Below are positions 16,585 through 24,048 of a DNA stretch of 45,751 nucleotides, piece by piece. The notes beneath the pieces were generated by a model that was given only the letters and a program-made list of their open reading frames with translations, ran no database searches and was not told the origin of the DNA. Each line of letters starts with the position of its first letter. Within the stretch, counting starts at the first letter, position 1. Source of the DNA: Acidobacteriota bacterium (GTDB lineage Bacteria > Acidobacteriota > Vicinamibacteria > Vicinamibacterales > UBA8438); contig VXME01000059.1 of assembly GCA_009861545.1 (NCBI GenBank), positions 6,575 through 52,325 on the forward strand, given 5' to 3'. The position numbers were made by a program, and so were the translations under genes.

Positions 16585-17364
16585 TCAACCGGTGCGCGCC
16601 GCGTACGGCGGCGCCTCGTCGCGTACGCGCACGCTGGCGCGCCGGCGGCGGCGCACGATGCGGGCGACGGCTGACGTCCACTCGTCGATTGTCACACTCA
16701 GGCGCACTCCATCCACGGCCTCGCAGATGTCGTCCGGCGTGAGGCCGCCGAGAACCTCGGAGGCCGCGAGTTCGCGCGGCATCGTCCCGGGCCGGAGGGC
16801 AAGGAACTCCACTCGCAGGTCGCGGGTGCCCTTGCGGCCGTGCAGCCGCCAGAGCTCGCGCACTCCCAAGTCTGCGTAGCGTCCGATCCTGCTCTCGTCG
16901 CCGTGCGTGATCTCGGCTTCGACCACGAGGTCGAGCGGAGTCCGTTCCAGGAAGGCGTCCGCCGCGGCTTCGCCCTCGGCGAGGGCGTTGCGGTATGCCC
17001 TCGCTCGCTCGCCGAGGTAGAAGGCGCAGTCCGGCTCCATTCCCGTGTCCGGCGGATCGTCGGGTGCACGGAGACGGGTATGCCGGAGATCTCTGGCGGC
17101 GCCGGTGATCGCGTTTCCCGCGGCGTCCACGATACGGGCGAGGATGTCGGTGAGATCCTCGTGCAGCCGCGAGGGCGTCATCAGGGTGATGAGCCCCCGT
17201 AGCGGATCGAGGCACACACGCGAGAACGACCGGTTCCAGTCGATGCCGGCGAGCGCGGCGATAGTTCCGGCGTCGGCGCGCAGCACGTGGATCGTGGACC
17301 CGAGCGGCCCGGTTTGCATCGTGTTCTCCCGGCCGGCCGCGACCCGTTCGTCATGCTCCGCCAT
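16585..17364 (-). CDS. Uma2-family (DUF820) nuclease-fold protein, altered active site
   Basis: This 259-residue protein starts at ATG 17364 (MAEHDERVAAG). It has the Uma2 landmarks EPDCAFYLG at 110-118, DLVVEAEITHG at 145-155 and a Y-x-x-x-GVRELWRL segment at 163-174. In related proteins a lysine precedes the Tyr segment; here the position reads RIG (R159), so the PD-(D/E)xK lysine may be replaced by arginine. The C-terminal ~60 residues end in a basic stretch (VARIVRRRRRA). It is divergent from the DUF4143 ATPase with a palindrome-rich 157-bp region between them. It is only distantly similar to the Uma2 protein at 3262-3996. Confidence 0.78.
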   Translation of the reverse strand: MAEHDERVAAGRENTMQTGPLGSTIHVLRADAGTIAALAGIDWNRSFSRVCLDPLRGLITLMTPSRLHEDLTDILARIVDAAGNAITGAARDLRHTRLRAPDDPPDTGMEPDCAFYLGERARAYRNALAEGEAAADAFLERTPLDLVVEAEITHGDESRIGRYADLGVRELWRLHGRKGTRDLRVEFLALRPGTMPRELAASEVLGGLTPDDICEAVDGVRLSVTIDEWTSAVARIVRRRRRASVRVRDEAPPYAARTG

Positions 17365-17437
17365 GTGTTCACGATAGCACGCCGCGGAGGGGACGGAAGC
17401 CACCCGTGCGGTGGCTTTCGCAGCCCTCGTCCCCCGC

Positions 17438-17483
17438 CAGTGTCGGACACTGCGGGAAGGATTGATTCTGGATGCCCGCAGTG
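17438..17483. promoter_or_regulatory. Overlapping palindromes between Uma2 and DUF4143 genes
   Basis: CAGTGTCGGACACTG (17438-17452) is a perfect 7-1-7 palindrome. Its right half also pairs with a third copy: CACTGCGGG (17448-17456) against CCCGCAGTG (17475-17483), an inverted repeat with an 18-base loop. These could be operator half-sites for a repressor, or alternative RNA hairpins in the leader of the ATPase gene. Confidence 0.5.
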
Positions 17484-17521
17484 CTTAAACTGGAATCAGT
17501 ATCTCCACTTTCCAACTCATA

Positions 17522-18679
17522 ATGGAACTTATAGGTCGATTTCTTAAGGTTCCGAACCAGAGCTGCTTCTTGTTCGGCCCCCGTGGAACGGGGAAATCCA
17601 CGTGGTTGCACGACCGAATCCCCGACGCCCTGTTCGTCGACCTGCTCGATCCATCGACTCACCGCAACCTGAGTGCCCGCCCCGAGCGCCTGCGAGAACT
17701 GCTCGCAGGCGCACCCGGAAGAGAGACGGTGGTCATCGACGAGATCCAGCGCGTGCCGGAGCTGCTCACGGTTGTTCATGCAGTCATGGAGGAGCCGTCG
17801 CCGCCGCGCTTCATCCTGACAGGATCGAGCGCCCGGAAGCTGCGACGCGGCGGCGTGGACCTGCTCGGTGGCCGGGCCGTTCAACGCACGCTGCATCCGT
17901 TCATGGCGGCCGAGCTGCCGGGATTCGACCTTCAGCGGGCATTGCGATTCGGCCTGGTACCCCTCGTGGTCGGCGCTTTCGATCCCGCGGAGGTCCTGGC
18001 CGGCTACGCGAGCCTGTACCTCGACCAGGAAGTGCGGGCGGAGGGCCTGACTCGCAACGTCGGGAGCTTCACCCGCTTTCTGGAGGCGATCAGCTTCTCC
18101 CACGGCGCGCAGCTCAACGCTTCGGCGGTCGCCCGCGAGTGCGAGGTCGAGCGGAAGGTCGTCGCCGGATACGTCGGCATTCTGGAGGACCTGCTGCTGG
18201 CGTTCCGGCTGCCGGTCTTCCGGAAACGGGCTAAGCGCGCGACCGTGAGGCACGACAAGCTCTACCTGTTCGACGCTGGCGTGTTCCGGTCGCTGCGCCC
18301 GAAGGGGCCGCTGGACCGTCCCGAGGAGATCGACGGGCAGGCGCTGGAAGGACTGGTGGCCCAGCATCTTCGGGCTTGGGTAGCGTATTCCGGACGCGAC
18401 GCGAAGCTCTTCTTCTGGCGGACGCGGGCGGGTGCGGAGGTCGACTTCGTCGTCTATGGGGAAGCGGGCGTACAGGCGTTCGAGGTCAAGAACGCGGCCA
18501 GGGTGCATTCCACGGATCTGCGGTCGCTGCGGGCATTCCGCGACGACTACCCGGAGGCCGAGACCGCGGTGCTCTACCGCGGCCGAGAGCGTCTGCGGAT
18601 CAACGGTGTCTGGTGTCTGCCGGTCGAGGAGTTCCTGCGGCGCGTGTTGCCGGATCGAGGGCTGCTGGCCTGGTTGTGA
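17522..18679 (+). CDS. AAA ATPase with DUF4143 C-terminal domain
   Basis: This 385-residue protein has an N-terminal P-loop: Walker A GPRGTGKS at 19-26 and Walker B VVIDE at 70-74 followed by IQRVPELL, with the LTGSSARKLRR sensor region at ~100-110. The C-terminal DUF4143 domain (~170-370) carries a nuclease-like signature, AEVDFVV (~305-311) and FEVKN (~320-324). Length and layout are standard for this family (AAA_14 plus DUF4143), which is common on accessory DNA with no settled function; proposals include toxin-antitoxin-like or defence roles. The start lacks an obvious ribosome site. A palindromic leader precedes it. The TIR-like gene is convergent, 92 bp away. Confidence 0.9.
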   Translation: MELIGRFLKVPNQSCFLFGPRGTGKSTWLHDRIPDALFVDLLDPSTHRNLSARPERLRELLAGAPGRETVVIDEIQRVPELLTVVHAVMEEPSPPRFILTGSSARKLRRGGVDLLGGRAVQRTLHPFMAAELPGFDLQRALRFGLVPLVVGAFDPAEVLAGYASLYLDQEVRAEGLTRNVGSFTRFLEAISFSHGAQLNASAVARECEVERKVVAGYVGILEDLLLAFRLPVFRKRAKRATVRHDKLYLFDAGVFRSLRPKGPLDRPEEIDGQALEGLVAQHLRAWVAYSGRDAKLFFWRTRAGAEVDFVVYGEAGVQAFEVKNAARVHSTDLRSLRAFRDDYPEAETAVLYRGRERLRINGVWCLPVEEFLRRVLPDRGLLAWL

Positions 18680-18771
18680 TCTGTTTCGTTCGGTCGTCGC
18701 GCAGCGCTCGTCGGGTATGTGACCCAGTCGGTAATAGCCATTGAAGCTTCGGCGAGTCGAGCGTCGTGTGC

Positions 18772-19569
18772 TCATAAGGCCCGGTTCGCATCGACGTCGA
18801 AACCGGCAGTCTGGAGCTCCTTGACGAGCGTCAACTTCCACGCACCAGGCTCGTCCAACGTAATGTACACGACACCCGAGTAGTCGGAGGGAATGTCTAC
18901 CTCGCCCTTGGTCAGCGCGCAGACTCCTTTCCGACCGAGCTTGCCTATGAAGTAGCCGAGTTCGAAGATCACGTTCTGTCTGGCTCGATGCGTCGGAAGT
19001 TCACCCTCAAGCGACCCGGTATCGTCAGGTGTCAGCAACGCAATGGCGAACTTGACGTGCGCATATTTCTCGAATTTCTCGATGATTGTCTGTCCGTGAC
19101 TCGGCTGCTCGCCCAACACCACCGCTTCAAGTGTCAATTGCTCGAGAAATCTCGCCACGGTTTGCGTGGCACCGTCATCGCGGCCGTGAACAAGAAACAC
19201 CTCATGGCCCATTACTAATCGTTCCTGCTGGCTCCGAGCAGGGGGCTTGGACTGATCATCGCTCGGCCAATATTCCGTGACTTCGTCAATCATCGATGCG
19301 AGGACAGAAGCAGCAGACACCAAGCCTTTGACATAAGCTTCATGAGTCTCGTGTAAGGATGCGGGAGCGAACATAACGCAATAGTTGATAGAAGTGAAGT
19401 CCTGAAGGTGGCGGGTGTCGTCGCCGAAGGTGTTCGTGATGGCTACCTCGGTGTTTCTTGTCCACCTGCTGAATCTGGGAGACTCAGCATTTAGTGCCTT
19501 CAAATCGGGGATTTCGTCCAGCGCTGCTTGGAGACGCTCGAGAGCCTTAACCTTGGTTGGTTTCACCAT
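18772..19569 (-). CDS. TIR-like nucleotide-binding protein (PF10137 type), probable defence gene
   Basis: This 265-residue protein starts at ATG 19569. The N-terminal ~115 residues are helical (FSRWTRNTEVAITNTFGDD, INYCVMFAP). The C-terminal ~140 residues form the TIR-like domain with EVFLVHGRDDGATQTVARFL (123-142), FAIALLTPDD (174-183) and RARQNVIFELGYFIGKLGRK (196-214). E203 is the likely catalytic glutamate of NAD-cleaving TIR-type enzymes. The same domain appears as effector (Cap12, PycTIR) in CBASS and Pycsar systems, but no cyclase gene is adjacent. The sequence is less GC-rich than its neighbours, suggesting transfer. A role in abortive anti-phage defence or NAD turnover is inferred, not shown. 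In-frame sequence upstream to 19617 has no domain. Confidence 0.85.
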   Translation of the reverse strand: MVKPTKVKALERLQAALDEIPDLKALNAESPRFSRWTRNTEVAITNTFGDDTRHLQDFTSINYCVMFAPASLHETHEAYVKGLVSAASVLASMIDEVTEYWPSDDQSKPPARSQQERLVMGHEVFLVHGRDDGATQTVARFLEQLTLEAVVLGEQPSHGQTIIEKFEKYAHVKFAIALLTPDDTGSLEGELPTHRARQNVIFELGYFIGKLGRKGVCALTKGEVDIPSDYSGVVYITLDEPGAWKLTLVKELQTAGFDVDANRAL

Positions 19570-19777
19570 TCTGTGCTTCTTGGGATTCCGGCCACTTCGC
19601 CGCGATGGCGAACTCACCGTCCATTCGTCGGCGTCGTTCGGACAGTACCCTGGCCCGGCATTGGCGCTTCCTCAACGTGACCTGTTCAGTCCATCATTGT
19701 AGCCGCACGATGAACGCCGTAGTTGTTTTCGTACACAGTTGCCAGCAGAACGGTACGCGCACCGGCTGCTCAGGCCA

Positions 19778-20887
19778 TCAGGTCTCAGTGAGGGAGACAC
19801 AGCTCAGACCGTGGGCGGCGGCCACCGCCTCGTGCGTCACGTGCCCGTCGACGACGTTGACGCCCTTCGCGAGTGCCGGGTCGCGCGCGGCGGCGACGCG
19901 CCAGCCGCGGTCGGCGATCTCCAGTGCGTAGGCCATCGTGGCGTTGGTCAGGGCGTAGGTCGACGTATGGGGCACGGCGCCGGGCATATTCGAGACGCAG
20001 TAGTGGACCACGCCTTCCTCGACGTAGCGCGGGTCGTGGTGGGTGGTCGGCCGGCTGGTCTCGGCGCAGCCCCCCTGATCGACGGCGACATCGACGAGCG
20101 CCGATCCCGGTTCCATCTGCGCCAGGTGGGCGCGGGTGACGAGGCGCGGGGTGCGGGCGCCGGGGATGAGGACGGAGCAGAGGACCAGGTCGGCGGACGC
20201 CACCGCGCCCTCGATGTTGGCGGCGTTCGACATCAGCGTGGTGACGTGGCCCTGGACGACGTCCCGGACGTAGGCCAGGCGTAACGGATTGATGTCGATG
20301 ATCGTGACGTCCGCCCCGAACCCGACGCCCACCACGCAGGCGTTGAGGCCGACGACGCCGGCCCCGATGATGGTCACGCGGCCGCGGCGGACGCCCGAGA
20401 CCCCGGGCAGCAGGATGCCCTTGCCGCCGGAACGCATCTCCAGCGACGTGGCGCCGGCCTGGATCGACAGCCGCCCCGCGACCTCTGACATCGGCACGAG
20501 CAACGGGAGCGTCCCGTCGGCGAACTGCACCGTCTCGTAGCCGATTCCGACCACGCGGCGATCGAGCAGCCGGGTGGTCAACTCACGCGATGCGGCCAGA
20601 TGGAGGTAGGTGAAGACGATCTGGCCGGGCCGCATCCGGTCGAACTCGGGATCGAGCGGTTCCTTCACCTTGAGGACGAGATCCGCGCGTTCCCATACCG
20701 CGTCCGGACCGTCGACCACGCCGGCGCCGGCGGCCTGGTAGGCCTGGTCGGGGATCGCGCTGCCGACCCCGGCTCCCGCCTCGATGACCACCTCGTGCCC
20801 GCGCGCCATGAACGCGGCGACGCCGGACGGGGTGATGGCGACGCGGTGCTCGTCCGCCTTGATCTCCGCAGGGATGCCGATGCGCAT
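19778..20887 (-). CDS. ald: Alanine dehydrogenase
   Basis: This 369-residue enzyme matches alanine dehydrogenase throughout. The N-terminus is MRIGIPAEIKADEHRVAITP, with KVKEPL (~74-79) and FTYLHLAA (~91-98). The Rossmann motif is GAGVVGLNA near 175-183, followed by DINPLRL, and the conserved Asp region AVDQGGC and the ending NMPGAVPHTSTYALTNAT are present. It interconverts L-alanine and pyruvate plus ammonia with NAD(H), in the cytosol. The length is normal. It lies 93 bp downstream of the NhaC-type gene on the same strand and may be read with it, but its own start has a TAGTCT box six bases before ATG, so independent expression is possible. Confidence 0.96.
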   Translation of the reverse strand: MRIGIPAEIKADEHRVAITPSGVAAFMARGHEVVIEAGAGVGSAIPDQAYQAAGAGVVDGPDAVWERADLVLKVKEPLDPEFDRMRPGQIVFTYLHLAASRELTTRLLDRRVVGIGYETVQFADGTLPLLVPMSEVAGRLSIQAGATSLEMRSGGKGILLPGVSGVRRGRVTIIGAGVVGLNACVVGVGFGADVTIIDINPLRLAYVRDVVQGHVTTLMSNAANIEGAVASADLVLCSVLIPGARTPRLVTRAHLAQMEPGSALVDVAVDQGGCAETSRPTTHHDPRYVEEGVVHYCVSNMPGAVPHTSTYALTNATMAYALEIADRGWRVAAARDPALAKGVNVVDGHVTHEAVAAAHGLSCVSLTET

Positions 20888-20980
20888 GCTACGAGACTAC
20901 ACCGTCGCGGCTCGGGCGGCGCCCGCTTCGCGCACGCGGATGGCGGCCCGTCGCGCCGGCGGTGAGTGGTCCCGCGCAGC

Positions 20981-22717
20981 TCACGCCGTGAAGAACGCCA
21001 GCACGGTCCAGCAGACCGCGGCCAGTCCGGCGGCCACCGACGCCTGCGGGATCTGCGTCTTCACGTGATCCATCAGGTCGCAGCCGGTGCAGACCGAGCT
21101 GAGCACGGTGGTGTCCGAGATCGGCGAGCACTGGTCGCCGTAGACGCTGCCGTCCATGACCGAGGCGAAGCAGAGGGTCATGAACAACTCCGGGTGCGAC
21201 AGCCCTTGTGCGCCCGCCACCGCCCACGCGAGCGGCATCGCCAGCGGGAACGCCACCGCGTAGGTGCCCCAGCTCGTGCCGGTGGAGAAGGCGATGACCA
21301 TCGTCATCAGTTGCAGCATCACCGGCAGCAGGAAGTAGGGCAACGCGTCCCCGAGCTGCTCCACCAGGAAGACGCCCCCGCCGGTCTCGGTGCTGACGTT
21401 GCCGATGGTGATCGCGAGCAGGAGGATGACCGAACCGAGGACCACGCCCTTGATGCCGTCGTGGAAGCCCGAGATGAGGTCCTTGAGCGACATCCCCTTG
21501 CCCAGGGCCATGCCCGCGGCGAGCAGCAGCGCCGTTCCGAACGCCCACTGCACGTTGGGAGAGCCGTAGGCGACGAACGTGCCGATGGCGATGGCGATGA
21601 GCACGCCGAGCGGCAGGAAGAACTCCAGGACGTGGGGCGTGTAGCCGGCCGGCACCTTGCTCGCCTGCAGCTCCTTCGTGCTCAGCGGGTCGGCCCCTTC
21701 GGCGTCGAGCTGGCCCGTCGTGCGGGCGCGCTGCATGGCCGCTCCCAGGCGCTTGCCGAGGTAGATCGGCTTCTCGATGCTCAGCAGGAACGTGCCCAGG
21801 ACGGCGAAGATCGCGTAGAAGCAGAACGGCACGCTCTGGAAGAAGAAGGCGATGCGGTCCGCCTCGGTGGCGAGGAAGCCGACCCCGGAAACGAAGATGA
21901 ACGCCTGCACGTAGCCCGGCCAGGCGTTGAAGGCGAGTTGCGAGGCGATCGGCGAAGCGGTCGAGTCGACGATGTAGGCCAGCTCTTCGTGGCTGACCTT
22001 CTGCTGGTCGGCGATCGGCTTGACGGTGGTGCCGACCACGACGGTGCTGACCGTCCCGCCCTGGAAAAACACGATGCCGAGCGCCCACGCCACCAGCTTC
22101 GCGGTCTTCGGTCCCCGAACGAACTTCGCGGTCATGAACTCGGCGAACGCCTGCGCGGCGCCGGTGCGCGACCAGACGCCCATCAGCCCGCCGAGCAGCC
22201 AGAGGTACAGCAGCAGGACCCCAGCGGAGTTGGTGGATGCGAGCGACGGGATCATCACCTCGCCCGTGATGTCGTACTTGCCGAGCAGCAGCGCGCCAGA
22301 GACGATGCCGGCGGCCAGGGAGGTGACCGGCTCGCGCGTCAGCCAGCAGAGCATCACGGCCACCGCGGCCGGCAGCAGCGACCACCAGCCCCAGTGCGCT
22401 CGCGCCTCGAGCCGGTAGTAGACGGTCTCGGTCCGCCCGTCGCGCGTCTCCACCGCCGAGACGAACTCCTCGGTGAGGTCCGGCGATCCGCCGGAGGCGG
22501 CGAGCGCCGCGGCATCGAGCTGCGCCTCCTCGATGGGGACGGCGTCGAAGTAGGCGGGGCTGCCCTCGGACAGGTAGTACAGCCCGCCGTCGTCGTCCGT
22601 CAGCACGTCCAGCGTGACCCGGTTGACGGTCCACGTCGGGGGGACGCTGGCCCCGGCGATCCAGGAAACCAGGATCGCGACGGCGAAGACGGTGAACTTC
22701 CGGATGCCGGTGGTCAT
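20981..22717 (-). CDS. nhaC: NhaC-family Na+/H+ antiporter with N-terminal insert
   Basis: This 578-residue membrane protein has about 12 hydrophobic segments and NhaC-family features, such as LWLLGGLMGVWSRTGAAQAF, FFQGGTVSTVVVGTTVKPI and the C-terminal MDGSVYGDQCSPISDTTVLS. Between the first and second hydrophobic segments is an acidic ~85-residue soluble insert (~25-110, including LDVLTDDDGGLYYLSEGSP), longer than in classic NhaC. Members exchange Na+ with H+ or couple to organic acids. The true substrate is unknown. It begins 27 bp after the beta-propeller gene and probably forms an operon with it. Confidence 0.9.
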   Translation of the reverse strand: MTTGIRKFTVFAVAILVSWIAGASVPPTWTVNRVTLDVLTDDDGGLYYLSEGSPAYFDAVPIEEAQLDAAALAASGGSPDLTEEFVSAVETRDGRTETVYYRLEARAHWGWWSLLPAAVAVMLCWLTREPVTSLAAGIVSGALLLGKYDITGEVMIPSLASTNSAGVLLLYLWLLGGLMGVWSRTGAAQAFAEFMTAKFVRGPKTAKLVAWALGIVFFQGGTVSTVVVGTTVKPIADQQKVSHEELAYIVDSTASPIASQLAFNAWPGYVQAFIFVSGVGFLATEADRIAFFFQSVPFCFYAIFAVLGTFLLSIEKPIYLGKRLGAAMQRARTTGQLDAEGADPLSTKELQASKVPAGYTPHVLEFFLPLGVLIAIAIGTFVAYGSPNVQWAFGTALLLAAGMALGKGMSLKDLISGFHDGIKGVVLGSVILLLAITIGNVSTETGGGVFLVEQLGDALPYFLLPVMLQLMTMVIAFSTGTSWGTYAVAFPLAMPLAWAVAGAQGLSHPELFMTLCFASVMDGSVYGDQCSPISDTTVLSSVCTGCDLMDHVKTQIPQASVAAGLAAVCWTVLAFFTA

Positions 22718-22744
22718 GGCGTGCCTCGTCCGGTTCCGTGGAGG

Positions 22745-23761
22745 CTACGGCGCGGGGAAGCGCCCGATGCGCGTGCCGCCGCCGACCGCGCCGACCCAGA
22801 TCTCGTCGCCGACCTGGATGCCGACGGTGCCCAGAATGATGCGATCGTTCGAGGGATAACGAACGATCTCCTCCTGGGCAAGGCTGTTGGGGATGATCTT
22901 CGCCACCCGCGACGTGACCCCGTCGCACGCGCCCTGGCCGAGACAGGCGAAAATGGAGTCCGGCCCAGTGCCCGCGTGGCCGGCCGCCAGCAGCGTGCCG
23001 TCCGGCGCCCAGTGGACGTTGTCGACGTGGAAACCGACGTCGACCGAGTCGACCACCACCGGCGTCCGGCCCCGCGACAGTCGGATCAGCGACTGCGTGC
23101 CCCAGCCGCCGATGTAGAGCCATTCACCGTCGGGCGACGCTTCGATGCCGTTGGGGCCGGCGGTCGCGCTGCCCGGCACCTCCGTCCAGCCGGCGCCCGG
23201 CTGCCATTCCCACAGCTCGCCGGTCGAGCGCTGGAAGTTGGTGGCGACGAAGGCGCCGTCCGGGAGCGCCGCTACCGAGTTCAGGCCGACGCCTGCGGGC
23301 GCCACGGCGCAACCGATCCAGGTGGCGGCGGGCACCTCGCCGCGCGCGTCGAGCTCGAAGACCTCCACCGACTCGCGGGCGCCGTGGCGCACCACGTACA
23401 GGGTGTGCACCCCCTCGTCGCCGGGGCGCAGGCCGAGCCCGTGCGGCTGGAAGCCGCTGGTGTCCGGACCGGGGCAGGCGCCGTACAGCGCGGTGTCGTG
23501 GCGCGGCGCCGAGGTGTCGAGCGGGAAGATCGGCCGCGAGGAGTGGTCGCGGGCATCGGTCGCATAAAGGTGGCCATCATCCATCATGCTCGAGACGATG
23601 ACCCAGGGAGAGTCCGGCACCGCGGCCAGGTCTTCGGGACTCACCGGCCCGCAGACGAACTCGACGTCGCCGTCCGGATCGCACTGCGCCGCACCCGCGG
23701 CGGGCAGAATGAGCAGGCAGGCGGCCGCCACCGCTGACATCAGGTACATCCGCGCCCTCAT
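22745..23761 (-). CDS. Secreted SMP-30/paraoxonase-like beta-propeller
   Basis: This 338-residue protein has a signal peptide (MRARMYLMSAVAAACLLILP, cleavage after AGAA near residue 24) and then about six propeller blades. Landmarks are HGLGLRPGDEGVHTLYVV, VEVFELD, LNSVAALPDGAFVATNF, PNGIEASPDGEWLYIGGWG and HVDNVHWAPDGTLLAAGHAG. These match the SMP-30/gluconolactonase and paraoxonase/arylesterase superfamily, calcium-dependent lactone or ester hydrolases. The substrate cannot be assigned. A perfect AGGAGG ribosome site precedes the ATG, and CATAAT (23802-23807, minus strand) is a possible -10. It is likely first in an operon with the NhaC-type gene. Confidence 0.82.
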   Translation of the reverse strand: MRARMYLMSAVAAACLLILPAAGAAQCDPDGDVEFVCGPVSPEDLAAVPDSPWVIVSSMMDDGHLYATDARDHSSRPIFPLDTSAPRHDTALYGACPGPDTSGFQPHGLGLRPGDEGVHTLYVVRHGARESVEVFELDARGEVPAATWIGCAVAPAGVGLNSVAALPDGAFVATNFQRSTGELWEWQPGAGWTEVPGSATAGPNGIEASPDGEWLYIGGWGTQSLIRLSRGRTPVVVDSVDVGFHVDNVHWAPDGTLLAAGHAGTGPDSIFACLGQGACDGVTSRVAKIIPNSLAQEEIVRYPSNDRIILGTVGIQVGDEIWVGAVGGGTRIGRFPAP

Positions 23762-23801
23762 GAGTCCTCCTTTCGCGGGCTACGTGCCCGAACCCGCCGC
23801 G

Positions 23802-23807
23802 ATTATG
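23802..23807 (-). promoter_or_regulatory. Possible -10 box for the propeller-nhaC operon
   Basis: CATAAT on the minus strand lies about 40 bp upstream of the propeller start, with no convincing -35. The remaining divergent gap up to the penicillin acylase gene (23762-24048) shows no gene or repeat that I can support. Confidence 0.3.
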
Positions 23808-24048
23808 TCACGTGGTCGGGATGGCGTCCGCCCGTGGAAGCGGGCCCCACGTGCTGCCGCGGCCTGGCGCGCGTCGGAGGGATTGCGCCCGCGCCGCGGA
23901 AAGGCGATGATCGGTGGCAGGCGCCGGTGGACCGCGCGCCGGCGCAATCCGTGCCGCCGGACGAACCGCTGCCTGGCGGTCACGGTCTCTCCCCGAGCGC
24001 ATGCGGTCGAGCCGCCGGGAACGCTCGAGAACGTCGAGGATGCAGACG

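Noticed and set aside
17369-18841. 490-codon minus-strand frame opposite the DUF4143 gene
   Set aside because: The plus-strand frame carries clear Walker motifs; the antisense frame has none.
20966-23737. 923-codon open frame on the plus strand opposite ald, nhaC and the propeller gene
   Set aside because: It is antisense to three well-recognised proteins; its translation is Arg/Asp/Gly-rich without domains, a usual product of high-GC coding DNA.
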